Source: Viridibacterium curvum
GTDB lineage: Bacteria; Pseudomonadota; Gammaproteobacteria; Burkholderiales; Rhodocyclaceae
Assembly (NCBI RefSeq): GCF_039544165.1
Contig: NZ_BAABLD010000017.1
Span: 496,001 to 560,000, forward strand
Reading direction: 5' to 3'
DNA length: 64,000 nt
A program made the translations under genes and the position numbers. Within the stretch, counting starts at the first letter, position 1. Each line of letters begins with the position of its first letter. Positions 8,958 to 16,280 of this stretch are shown here, in pieces. The notes under the pieces are model-generated. The model saw only the letters and a program-made list of their open reading frames with translations. It searched no databases and was not told the origin of the DNA.

Positions 8958-9742
8958 GCGACATTGCGCCGGACTGCGGGCACTGCGGTATTTGCCATCT
9001 TCTTGATGAGGTCGAAACCTTCAGCCATCTCATGGGCGGGCACTTCGTGCACCTGGGCGTCGGCGAACAGGTCTTCGCCCTGCAGGTAGCGTGCTTCGGC
9101 ATCGGGGGTCGCGAGCGCGATGCGCAGGGCGTGGTTGAGTTCGTAGGCGCCCCAGCCGAGGCCGGTGTCGCGCAGGGCTGATTGCAGTGCGTTCTGGATC
9201 AGGCTGCGCGCGTCGCGGTGCGCCACCGAATGAGGGACGCTGTCGATCTGGCCGCGAGCGGCTTGTACGCAGGCCTTGCGCGAGTGCGACGCATGACCTC
9301 GGCAGGCCAGCGGGCGAACGGGGTAGATGACGCAGGCGGCTTTATCGATGAAGGGGCACTTGTGACGCAGGGCGACGCGCTCGGATTCGTCAAGGTCGCG
9401 CGTGAGGCCGTCGGCTTCGAACAGGCGGCGTACGAGGCGAACACAGGTGTCGCCATCGACCCGCTCGCGCAGGTGGCGCGCAACGCGCAGCACTTCGGGA
9501 GCGGTGGCCGTCACGCGCAGCGAGCAGCAGGTCGCGCAGCCCCTGCCACAGGCGATGGGGTCGGCGCCCTTGCAGGACTCTGTGACACGCGCTTCGAACT
9601 GGGCGTCGGCTTCGTCGAACATGGTTTCGCTCAACTCGCCCTGCTTGCGGCAATCAGTGAGCGTTGTCGAGAAGCTGGCGTGGCGGTGACTGAAATACAG
9701 CAGCGGCGAAGCGGGCGAAGCGGGCGAAGCGGGCGAAGACAT
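8951..9742 (-). CDS. YkgJ-family cysteine cluster protein
   Basis: 263 residues. The cysteine-rich N-terminal half (CGRGCATCC, then KCPFIDKAACVIYPVRPLACRGHASHSRKAC) matches the YkgJ/UPF0153 zinc- or iron-binding CxCC family. The biochemical role is unknown. ATG 9742 has GAGGA eight bases upstream and is preferred over the internal Met at 9622. The extra N-terminus consists of a SPASPASPASP stretch made by a 9-base tandem repeat. It is the distal gene on the nifHDK strand, 30 bases after the preceding gene, so co-expression with nitrogenase is likely. Confidence 0.82.
   Translation of the reverse strand: MSSPASPASPASPLLYFSHRHASFSTTLTDCRKQGELSETMFDEADAQFEARVTESCKGADPIACGRGCATCCSLRVTATAPEVLRVARHLRERVDGDTCVRLVRRLFEADGLTRDLDESERVALRHKCPFIDKAACVIYPVRPLACRGHASHSRKACVQAARGQIDSVPHSVAHRDARSLIQNALQSALRDTGLGWGAYELNHALRIALATPDAEARYLQGEDLFADAQVHEVPAHEMAEGFDLIKKMANTAVPAVRRNVAS
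9703..9737. repeat. 9-base tandem repeat inside the YkgJ-type gene
   Basis: Three exact copies of GCGGGCGAA plus a partial fourth lie directly inside the 5' end of the gene. They encode Ser-Pro-Ala units on the minus strand. The period is a multiple of three, so copy-number change would alter protein length but not the frame. Confidence 0.8.
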
Positions 9743-9772
9743 GGCGACATCCTCAATGCCGCCAGCGGTACA

Positions 9773-10078
9773 TCACCCCAGGCGGCCGTTCAGATAACTA
9801 TGCTTGTCGAGCGAAGCAACGGCCTCGGCCTCAGAGAACGGCGCGTCGAACTGCCAGATCTCGTGGTACTCGCCCTTGGGCATCAGGGGCTCGCTGTAGG
9901 AGAGCACATGCACGGTCTGCCCACTCCTGCGCGACACGTAGCTGTAGTGCAGCACCTTGCTCTGACCCTTGACGCCCAGCGGCCAGCTGACCATGGGCAC
10001 TTCTTCGATCGCGACGCCGGCTTCCTGCATCACGGCAGTGAAGCTCTTCGGCCCGAGTATGTCGTGGCTGATAAGCAT
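9773..10078 (-). CDS. small nif-linked protein of unknown function
   Basis: 101 residues beginning MLISHDILGPKSFTAVMQEAG. I do not recognise a named family. It is a small soluble acidic protein without cysteine clusters, signal peptide or membrane segment. ATG 10078 follows AGAGGTGTCCC, a good RBS; the open frame extends to 10168 but that part overlaps repeat DNA. It lies downstream of nifK on the same strand, with a palindromic element and a repeat in between, so it may be expressed at a lower level than nifHDK. Confidence 0.7.
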   Translation of the reverse strand: MLISHDILGPKSFTAVMQEAGVAIEEVPMVSWPLGVKGQSKVLHYSYVSRRSGQTVHVLSYSEPLMPKGEYHEIWQFDAPFSEAEAVASLDKHSYLNGRLG

Positions 10079-10233
10079 GGGACACCTCTTGCAGGGGATG
10101 AAACGTGTATCGGCCCGGCTCTGCGTCCGGACTCGGTGAGGAAACGGTGGGGGCATGGAGTCCCCCACCGCGCCTTTTTCCTCATTGCTGCGCTTGCACT
10201 GCTGAACTCTTTGCGACGCTGATACAAATCAAA

Positions 10234-10265
10234 GTCGCTGGATTCCCGCCTTCGCGGGAATGACG
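10234..10265. repeat. single 'ggattcccgc' palindromic repeat
   Basis: One copy of CTGGATTCCCGCCTTCGCGGGAATGACGG, the repeat family seen as a pair at 8621. It lies in the nifK-distal gap. Confidence 0.8.
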
Positions 10266-10320
10266 GGATTGATGCATTCCGCCGTGAATCTCCGTACTCC
10301 AGGATGGGGTGATCGCCGTA

Positions 10321-10409
10321 GCGAGCGGCCCGAGGTCGATTCGAGGAGCGGAGCTGTACCGGGGTACAGCGAGCACCGGAGAGTCGAGATCGGGCCGCGC
10401 AGTAGGCGA
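10321..10409. repeat. ~85-bp imperfect palindrome, copy A (after nifK)
   Basis: The outer arms GCGAGCGGCCCGAGG and its near complement CGGGCCGCGC, with an inner GTACCGGGGTAC core, fold into one long hairpin. A second copy with the same outer and core sequences is at 27122-27206. Copy A starts 11 bases beyond the nifK stop on the transcribed (minus) strand. The 342-base gap it sits in holds no other gene. Confidence 0.8.
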
Positions 10410-10420
10410 GCGCCCTATCC

Positions 10421-11980
10421 TTAGCGGATGATGTCGTAGGAGTAGTCGGTTTTTCCTGGGATGATGGTGTTGGCATCCAGGGTTTCGAAGTACTCGTCGA
10501 GCAGGTCAACCAGCACGCGCATGCCGCCTTCGTAACCCCAGATCGGACGCACGTGGTAGTGGTGACGATCGAAGATCGGGAAGACCATGCGGATCAGCGG
10601 CGTGCCGGTGTCGCGCTCGAGGTACTTGCCGTAGGTGTTGCCGATGAGGAAGTCGACCGGCTCCGTGTAGAGCAGCGAACGCATGTGCCACAGGTCGCGC
10701 TTCGGATAGGCCTTGCAGCCCTTGCCGAACTGCGAAGAAGCGAACAGCGCTTCCACCTTGGCGGCCCATTCCTTCTCGCCGTTGGTGGCGAGCACGTGGG
10801 CGGGTTCGGCACCCAGTTCGAGCAGGAACTCGGTGAGGCCCAGCAGGAAGTCGGGATCACCGTAGAGGGCGTAACGCTTGCCGTGCAGGTGAGCTTGCGA
10901 GTCAGCCATGGCATCGACGAGCAGGCCACGTTCGCGTTCGAGCACGGCGGGGATGGGCTTGCCGGTGAGGCGCGAGATTTCCATCAGGAAGCGGTCGGTG
11001 CCGGCCACGCCGATGGGGCTATTGAGCAGCACGACTTCCTGGCCGTGTTCAGCAATGAACTTGGCGGTCTTTTCGCAGGAGAACTCCTGGAAGATGATCG
11101 TGGCCTTGGCGTTCAGCGCGCGCTCGACGGTCTCCTTGGTGGTGCCGCCTTCGTACATGCGGAACTCGCCATCGGTCGGGGTCGACCAGGTCTCGGACGG
11201 GTCGCAGATGATGTTGTACTCGACACCGAAGAGATCCATGATGCGCTTGATCTCTTTCATGTTGCCGACGACGAAGCCGTCGAAGCCACCGATGAAGTTG
11301 ATGGCTTCACCGGGCACGCGCTCGAGCTTGGCCGTGGTGTCGGCCTTGCCGTCCCAGAAGTGACGCAGGATGCCCAGCAGCGCGTTGTCGTAGCCGGTGA
11401 TGTGGCTGCCGACGAAGGCCGGGGTGTGGGCGAAGGGCACGTCGAATTCCATGGGCACGCTGCCCTTGTCCTTCGAGGTCTTGATGAAGGCGTTCAAGTC
11501 GTCACCGATCACCTCGGCCATGCAGGTGGTCGACACGGCGATCATTTCGGGCTTGTACAGGTTGTAGCTGTTGGCGAGGCCGTCGATCATGTTGTTGAGG
11601 CCGCCGAACACAGCTGCGTCTTCGGTCATCGAGGAGCTGACGCAGGACGTCGGTTCCTTGAAGTGACGCGAGAAGTGCGAACGGTAGTAGGCAACACAGC
11701 CTTGCGAGCCATGCACGAACGACAGCGTCTTGTGGAAGCCGTTGGCGACATACACGGCGCCCAGCGGCTGGCAGGCCTTGGCGGGGTTGACCGTCAGGGC
11801 TTCGCGCTTGAAGTTCTTTTCCTTGTAGTCCTCGGTCTTCGTCCATTGGACGATTTCCTGGATCTTGGCATCAGGGTGATTGAATTCGAACTCTTTCTTC
11901 TTGGTGGCGAGCATCTCCTGGTATTCGGGCTCGCGGAAGAGGTTCTCGTGATCGAGGATCTTGTCGGCGGATTGCGGCAT
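10421..11980 (-). CDS. nifK: nitrogenase molybdenum-iron protein beta chain
   Basis: 519 residues, the usual NifK length. It pairs with NifD to form the MoFe protein and supplies half of the P-cluster ligands. Visible P-cluster cysteines are in PAKACQPLG, GSQGCVAYYRSHFSRHF and STTCMAEVIGDD, and the segment CVSSSMTEDAAVFGG is conserved. ATG 11980 has AGGAGA in front; the upstream open frame runs into the nifD-nifK hairpin and is not coding. nifK is 106 bases from nifD, wider than usual, and this space carries an inverted repeat. Expression should come from the nifH sigma-54 promoter. Confidence 0.98.
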   Translation of the reverse strand: MPQSADKILDHENLFREPEYQEMLATKKKEFEFNHPDAKIQEIVQWTKTEDYKEKNFKREALTVNPAKACQPLGAVYVANGFHKTLSFVHGSQGCVAYYRSHFSRHFKEPTSCVSSSMTEDAAVFGGLNNMIDGLANSYNLYKPEMIAVSTTCMAEVIGDDLNAFIKTSKDKGSVPMEFDVPFAHTPAFVGSHITGYDNALLGILRHFWDGKADTTAKLERVPGEAINFIGGFDGFVVGNMKEIKRIMDLFGVEYNIICDPSETWSTPTDGEFRMYEGGTTKETVERALNAKATIIFQEFSCEKTAKFIAEHGQEVVLLNSPIGVAGTDRFLMEISRLTGKPIPAVLERERGLLVDAMADSQAHLHGKRYALYGDPDFLLGLTEFLLELGAEPAHVLATNGEKEWAAKVEALFASSQFGKGCKAYPKRDLWHMRSLLYTEPVDFLIGNTYGKYLERDTGTPLIRMVFPIFDRHHYHVRPIWGYEGGMRVLVDLLDEYFETLDANTIIPGKTDYSYDIIR

Positions 11981-12001
11981 GATGATTCTCCTGAAAAGGA
12001 T

Positions 12002-12080
12002 AGTGAGGAGTTGGGAGTCAGGAGTGAGGAGGACGTGAGGCGAGGTGTTACTCCTCACTCCTCTCTCCTCACTCCTCACT
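12002..12080 (-). other. 30-bp imperfect hairpin between nifD and nifK
   Basis: Arm 12002-12031 (starts AGTGAGGAGTTGGGAG) and arm 12051-12080 (ends ACTCCTCACT) are complementary at 26 of 30 positions by my count, with a loop of about 19 bases. In the nif mRNA this makes a purine/pyrimidine-segregated stem just before the nifK RBS. There is no U-run, so it is not an intrinsic terminator. Confidence 0.8.
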
Positions 12081-12086
12081 GGTTAC

Positions 12087-13544
12087 TTACTTCTTCCAGG
12101 GCGCCTTCGACAGACCCCAGATCGGCGCGTTGATGGCCATGTCCATGTCGCGCGCAAAGATCGCGAAGCCGTCATAGCCGTGGTACGGGCCGGAGTAGTC
12201 CCAGCTGTGCATCTGGCGGAAGGGCACGCCCATCTTCTGGAAGACGTACTTTTCCTTGATGCCCGAGCCGACGAGGTCCGGCTTGATCTTCTCGACAAAC
12301 TTCTCGAACTCGTAGCCCGTGACGTCGTCATAGATCAGCGTGCCGTCCTTGACGTAGTGCGTGGTACGTTGATAGTCGTCGTTGTGGCCGAATTCGTAGC
12401 CGGTGCCGACCACTTCCATGCCCAGGTCTTCGTAGGCGCCGATCACGTGACGCGGACGCAGACCGCCCACGAACAGCATGACCTTCTTGCCTTCGAGGCG
12501 CGGACGATAGCGGTCGATGACGGCTTGCATCAGCGGCTTGTACTTCTCGATGACCTTCTCGGCATTGGCCTTGATGGTGTCGTCGAAGTGCGAAGCGATT
12601 TCTCGCAGCGACTCTTCGATCTTGGTCGGGCCGAAGAAGTTGTACTCAACCCAGGGAATGCCGTACTTCTCTTCCATGTGGCGGCTGATGTAGTTCATCG
12701 AGCGGTAGCAGTGCAGGACGTTCAGCTTGGCCTTCGGAGTGTTCTCGAGCTCGGCGATGGTGCCGTCACCCGACCACTGGGCGATGACGCGCAGACCCAT
12801 TTCTTCGAGCAGAATGCGGCTGGACCATGCGTCACCACCGATGTTGTAGTCGCCGATGATGGCCACGTCATACGGGGTGGAGACGAAGTCGGGGCGCTTG
12901 TTCGGATCGGTCTTGTCGAACACCCAGTCACGCACCGCGTCGTTGGCGATGTGGTGGCCGAGCGATTGCGACACGCCGCGGAAACCTTCGCAGCGCACGG
13001 GAACGATGGTGTGGCCAGCGTATTCCTTGCTCTTCTTCTTCGACACGGCTTCGATGTCGTCACCGATCAGGCCGATCGGGCATTCCGACTGCACCGTGAT
13101 GCCCTTGTTGAGGGGGAAGAGTTGCTGGATTTCGTCCATGATGACTTCGAGCTTCTTGTCACCACCGAAGACGATGTCCTTTTCCTGGAAGTCGGACGTG
13201 AATTGCATGGTCACGAAGGTGTCCACGCCGGTCACGCCGATGTAGTAGTTGCGACGCGCAGCCCAGCTGTACTGGCCGCAGCCGACGGGGCCGTGCGAGA
13301 TGTGGATCATGTCCTTGATCGGACCCCACACCACACCCTTGGAACCGGCATATGCACAGCCGCGGATGGTCATCACGCCCGGCAGGGACTTGATGTTGGA
13401 CTTCACGCCGCAATCCGACTTGCCTTCTTCGTGCACGTTGAGGTGCTTGGCGCGCTTCTTGGCCGTTTTTTCCGGATAGGCCTTCAGCACCTCGTCAATG
13501 AGGGCTGCGTTCTGGGCCTTCTTTTCGTCAATGGTCATGCTCAT
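12087..13544 (-). CDS. nifD: nitrogenase molybdenum-iron protein alpha chain
   Basis: 485 residues. It carries the FeMo-cofactor and shares the P-cluster with NifK. P-cluster cysteines are visible in TIRGCAYAGSKG, GPVGCGQYSW and SECPIGLIGDD. The cofactor cysteine is in LHCYRSMNYISRHMEEK and the cofactor histidine in RQMHSWDYSGPYHG. VGTGYEFGHNDDYQ is also conserved. ATG 13544 is preceded by TAGGAGA. The open frame to 13700 runs back through the nifH-nifD hairpin and is rejected as a start. It is the second gene of nifHDK. Confidence 0.98.
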   Translation of the reverse strand: MSMTIDEKKAQNAALIDEVLKAYPEKTAKKRAKHLNVHEEGKSDCGVKSNIKSLPGVMTIRGCAYAGSKGVVWGPIKDMIHISHGPVGCGQYSWAARRNYYIGVTGVDTFVTMQFTSDFQEKDIVFGGDKKLEVIMDEIQQLFPLNKGITVQSECPIGLIGDDIEAVSKKKSKEYAGHTIVPVRCEGFRGVSQSLGHHIANDAVRDWVFDKTDPNKRPDFVSTPYDVAIIGDYNIGGDAWSSRILLEEMGLRVIAQWSGDGTIAELENTPKAKLNVLHCYRSMNYISRHMEEKYGIPWVEYNFFGPTKIEESLREIASHFDDTIKANAEKVIEKYKPLMQAVIDRYRPRLEGKKVMLFVGGLRPRHVIGAYEDLGMEVVGTGYEFGHNDDYQRTTHYVKDGTLIYDDVTGYEFEKFVEKIKPDLVGSGIKEKYVFQKMGVPFRQMHSWDYSGPYHGYDGFAIFARDMDMAINAPIWGLSKAPWKK

Positions 13545-13661
13545 TTCTAAATCTCCTATATGCGGGAGCGGAGGGTGGAGAGCCGGGGTGCACGCTGGCG
13601 GTGAGTGCCGGAGCCAGGAAAGCCACGAAACCAAGCGCAAGGCCGTCCAAAGCTTTCCTGG

Positions 13662-13706
13662 CGCCCCCCAGGGGGGCCGGAGTTGCCGCTTGCGCGGCAA
13701 CTCCGG
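13662..13706 (-). other. nifH-nifD intergenic hairpin
   Basis: A perfect 13-bp stem (CCGGAGTTGCCGC at 13677-13689 with its complement at 13694-13706) closes a four-base loop that reads GCAA, a GNRA tetraloop, in the nif transcript. A GCCCCCC/GGGGGGC stem adjoins it. It begins 33 bases after the nifH stop. Such structures between nifH and nifD are known to give extra stable nifH message; that role is inferred here. Confidence 0.75.
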
Positions 13707-13738
13707 GGGGCAGTAATGACCCCCTCGACTCTCAGTGC

Positions 13739-14620
13739 TTAGGCAGCCAGATCAGCAGCGGTCTTGCCAACTTGCGACTCGTCGATCTGCTTCATGATGC
13801 CGTGCTCCATCAGCAGGTCTTCGAGCTGGTCCATGGTGATCGGCGTCGGGATCGTGCCGTTGCCCTTGTTCGCATGGATCTTCTGGGCGAGCTGACGGTA
13901 TTCGTTGGCTTGCTTGGAGTCCGGTGCGTACTCGAGCACGGTCATGCGGCGCAGTTCAGCGTGTTGCACGATGTTGTCGCGCGGCACGAAGTGGATCAGC
14001 GTGGTGCCGAGCATCTTGGCCAGCGATTCAGCCAGTTCCAGTTCCTTGTCGGTCTGGCGCTCGTTGCACACCAGGCCGCCCAGACGCACGCCACCCGAGT
14101 TGGCGTACTTCAGGATGCCCTTCGAGATGTTGTTGGCGGCGTACATGGCCATCATTTCGCCGGACATGACGATGTAGATTTCCTGAGCCTTGTTTTCGCG
14201 GATCGGCATTGCGAAGCCGCCGCACACCACGTCACCCAGGACGTCGTAGGAGACATAGTCCACGCCGTCGTAGGCGCCGTTTTCTTCGAGGAAATTGATC
14301 GAGGTGATCACGCCACGGCCAGCGCAGCCAACGCCCGGCTCCGGGCCACCGGATTCAACGCAACGGATGTCGCGATAACCCACCTTCATGACGTCTTCCA
14401 GTTCCAGGTCTTCCACGGAACCGGCTTCAGCGGCCAGCGACAGGATGGTGTCCTGGGCCTTTGCGTGCAGGATCAGGCGGGTGGAGTCGGCCTTGGGGTC
14501 GCAGCCGACGATGAGGATCTTCTGACCCATTTCGGCGAGGGCGCCAAGGGTGTTTTGCGAGGTGGTGGACTTGCCGATACCACCTTTGCCGTAGAAGGCG
14601 ATTTGACGAAGGTCTGACAT
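13739..14620 (-). CDS. nifH: nitrogenase iron protein
   Basis: 293 residues; the ATP-dependent dinitrogenase reductase that passes electrons to the MoFe protein. The P-loop is GKGGIGKST at residues 11-19. The [4Fe-4S] ligands are Cys99 (VGCAGRG) and Cys133 (VVCGGFAMP). Arg102 in CAGRG is the residue that DraT ADP-ribosylates in known systems, which fits draT/draG across the divergent promoter region. AGGAGA precedes the ATG. The promoter at 14791-14806 and the NifA site at 14887-14902 indicate nitrogen- and oxygen-controlled expression. Confidence 0.99.
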   Translation of the reverse strand: MSDLRQIAFYGKGGIGKSTTSQNTLGALAEMGQKILIVGCDPKADSTRLILHAKAQDTILSLAAEAGSVEDLELEDVMKVGYRDIRCVESGGPEPGVGCAGRGVITSINFLEENGAYDGVDYVSYDVLGDVVCGGFAMPIRENKAQEIYIVMSGEMMAMYAANNISKGILKYANSGGVRLGGLVCNERQTDKELELAESLAKMLGTTLIHFVPRDNIVQHAELRRMTVLEYAPDSKQANEYRQLAQKIHANKGNGTIPTPITMDQLEDLLMEHGIMKQIDESQVGKTAADLAA

Positions 14621-14790
14621 GTGATTCTCCTGACAAACAGATGAGCAGTTAAAAGTGGTCGCAAAAATTTTTTGCCCTGTTGGGTGTGGTTCTTGCGCTT
14701 TACCGTGCCCCGGATGCAGCCCCTAACGCCTTTTCTTGCTCTTCGTATCTGCGACTCGTCGGCGAGACATGGTCGGTGCAGGCTCCTTTC

Positions 14791-14806
14791 AGCAACTGGC
14801 GTGCCA
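14791..14806 (-). promoter_or_regulatory. sigma-54 promoter of nifHDK
   Basis: On the minus strand it reads TGGCACGCCAGTTGCT, a perfect match to TGGCAC-N5-TTGCW. The predicted transcript start is near 14780, giving a leader of about 160 bases to nifH. Confidence 0.93.
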
Positions 14807-14886
14807 CCCTCTTGAAATCCTCTTGAAAGCCTTTATTTGCGCGGGTTTTCGGGCGATGCCACAAAACTATCGAGGTGATAGTCGGG

Positions 14887-14902
14887 TGTGACAAATGCGA
14901 CA
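14887..14902. promoter_or_regulatory. NifA upstream activator sequence
   Basis: TGTGACAAATGCGACA is an exact TGT-N10-ACA site. It is centred about 115 bases upstream of the predicted nifH start, the usual distance for NifA, and about 145 bases upstream of the divergent globin promoter. Confidence 0.88.
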
Positions 14903-15013
14903 AAGGCATTGCGCCTGTCACAAAGCACACGGCGCCATAAAACCGCGCCTGAAAGTCGACAAACGCGCGTAGAAGCGCGCCAGTGCTGGGTTTGTGTGCG
15001 ACAGACAGTTGTC

Positions 15014-15029
15014 GGGTACGGGCCTTGCT
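15014..15029 (+). promoter_or_regulatory. divergent sigma-54 promoter of the globin/draTG block
   Basis: GGGTACGGGCCTTGCT keeps the invariant GG and GC at -24/-12 and a perfect TTGCT, with two mismatches in the -24 hexamer. The predicted start is near 15040, 24 bases before the globin ATG. The NifA site at 14887 could serve both directions. Confidence 0.7.
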
Positions 15030-15063
15030 GATAAGGGTTCGTATTCGCTACAGCCCGCCAGCA

Positions 15064-15519
15064 ATGAACACGCCCATCGCGCCAATCGTGGCCTCGGCCC
15101 CGAGCACCGACAACCCCGCCAATCCGCACTTCACGCGGATCGGTGGCGTACCGGTCATCGCGCAGCTGGTGGAGCGTTTCTACTTCCATATGGACACGCT
15201 GCCCGAGGCTGCCCGCATCCGCGCGATGCATCCGCCCAACCTCGGGCCGGTCAAGCAGGTTCTGGTGGGCTTCCTCACCGAATGGATGGGAGGCCCCCAG
15301 GCTTACTCGGTCGAGCGCGGCCACCCGCGCCTGCGTCGCAAGCATCTGCCCTTCCCGATCGGCGCTGCCGAACGCGACGCATGGATGCTGTGCATGCGCA
15401 CCGCCTTACAAGAGACCGTGCAGGACACGGCGCTCATTGCCCAACTGGAGCAAGCCTTTTTCAAAACCGCAGATTTCATCCGCAATGACGAGGATCACCA
15501 CCATGACCACCATCGATAA
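15064..15519 (+). CDS. group II truncated hemoglobin with His-rich tail
   Basis: 151 residues. The core HFTRIGGVPVIAQLVERFYFHMD, then AARIRAMHP, KQVLVGFLTEWMGGP and HPRLRRKHLPFPIG, matches group II (trHbO-type) globins. The proximal histidine is presumably the one in RRKHLPF. The C-terminus ends NDEDHHHDHHR, an unusual His/Asp tail that could bind metal. ATG 15064 is chosen because the globin begins right after it. The gene is divergent from nifH and its 3' end overlaps the next gene by 17 bases. A role in O2 or NO handling during nitrogen fixation is inferred. Confidence 0.85.
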   Translation: MNTPIAPIVASAPSTDNPANPHFTRIGGVPVIAQLVERFYFHMDTLPEAARIRAMHPPNLGPVKQVLVGFLTEWMGGPQAYSVERGHPRLRRKHLPFPIGAAERDAWMLCMRTALQETVQDTALIAQLEQAFFKTADFIRNDEDHHHDHHR

Positions 15520-16099
15520 AACCGCCTTTGCGTCCCTCGAAGCTGAAGGACGACTCCTCAACGCCGTGTTCAAGGGGCCGACCGCAACCGCCGGGCGCTT
15601 CGGGTTCCGCGGTGACATCGCCATCGAGTTCCAGCAGCAGAAGGCCGACGAGAAGCGCCCGCCTGAAAAGTGCGTCGAGCAAGTCATCGCCGCCTGCCAG
15701 GAAGGCGAAGTCGGCTTCAGCTTCCTGGGCGGCTTCCTGCTCTCATTCGGCTACATCAAGCTGCTTGCCGAAACCCTGGGCGAGAAGCTCACGCCGACCG
15801 GCAAGTACATCCTCTACTGCGACAACATCGATCTGTCGAAGAAGTACGTCATCAACTACGCCGGCGCCACCTTCTACATCCTGCCGATCGACGAAGCGAC
15901 CGTGTACAACGAGCTGCTCGAAATCTTCTATCTCGAAAAGAACGACCTCAAGAAGCTCGACACAGGCGGCAAGACCGAAGCCGTGGTGAATGGCGGGCTG
16001 AAGTTTGTCGGCGACAAGAAGTTCATCCAGAGCACGTATGACGAACTGCTGACGCTGATGGGCCCCGTGCGCAATCCGTACGAGAATCGCCCCGTTTAA
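15503..16099 (+). CDS. nif-linked protein of unknown function
   Basis: 198 residues starting MTTIDKTAFASLEAEGRLL. I do not recognise the family. Secondary features suggest a soluble mixed alpha/beta protein; the segments GRFGFRGDIAIEFQQQ and KYVINYAGATFYILPIDE are beta-rich. There is one cysteine in EKCVEQVIAACQ and another in ILYCDNID, and no signal peptide or membrane span. It overlaps the globin gene by 17 bases, so the two are translationally coupled and probably share the sigma-54 promoter at 15014. Confidence 0.8.
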   Translation: MTTIDKTAFASLEAEGRLLNAVFKGPTATAGRFGFRGDIAIEFQQQKADEKRPPEKCVEQVIAACQEGEVGFSFLGGFLLSFGYIKLLAETLGEKLTPTGKYILYCDNIDLSKKYVINYAGATFYILPIDEATVYNELLEIFYLEKNDLKKLDTGGKTEAVVNGGLKFVGDKKFIQSTYDELLTLMGPVRNPYENRPV

Positions 16100-16105
16100 G
16101 GGTCT

Positions 16106-16251
16106 GTCATTCCCGCCAGCTTTACCAGCGGCATTGCCGCACTTCGCTCCCCTCCCCCGCTTGCGGGGGAGGGGCTGGGGGAGAGGGCTGGCGCGGGAAT
16201 CCAGTGGCGTTGCGTGAAAGTCGCTGGATTCCCGCCTGCGCGGGAATGACG
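16106..16251. repeat. composite repeat element before draT
   Basis: Inverted 'gtcattcccgcc ... gcgggaatgacg' ends enclose the insert 'agctttaccagcggcattgccgcacttcgctcccctcccccgc'. An almost identical composite lies at 18069-18210. It fills most of the 181-base gap between the unknown gene and draT. Confidence 0.85.
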
Positions 16252-16280
16252 CCCTTTGTTGCACTCGCCACTCGCCCGCC

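Noticed and set aside
10234..10409. CRISPR-like array after nifK
   Set aside because: The repeats are palindromic interspersed elements without regular spacers or cas genes.
10553..12133. Long open frame opposite nifK
   Set aside because: Mirror frame of a certain nifK; low-complexity translation and no ribosome site.
12045..13550. Long open frame opposite nifD
   Set aside because: Mirror frame of a certain nifD with no family signal.
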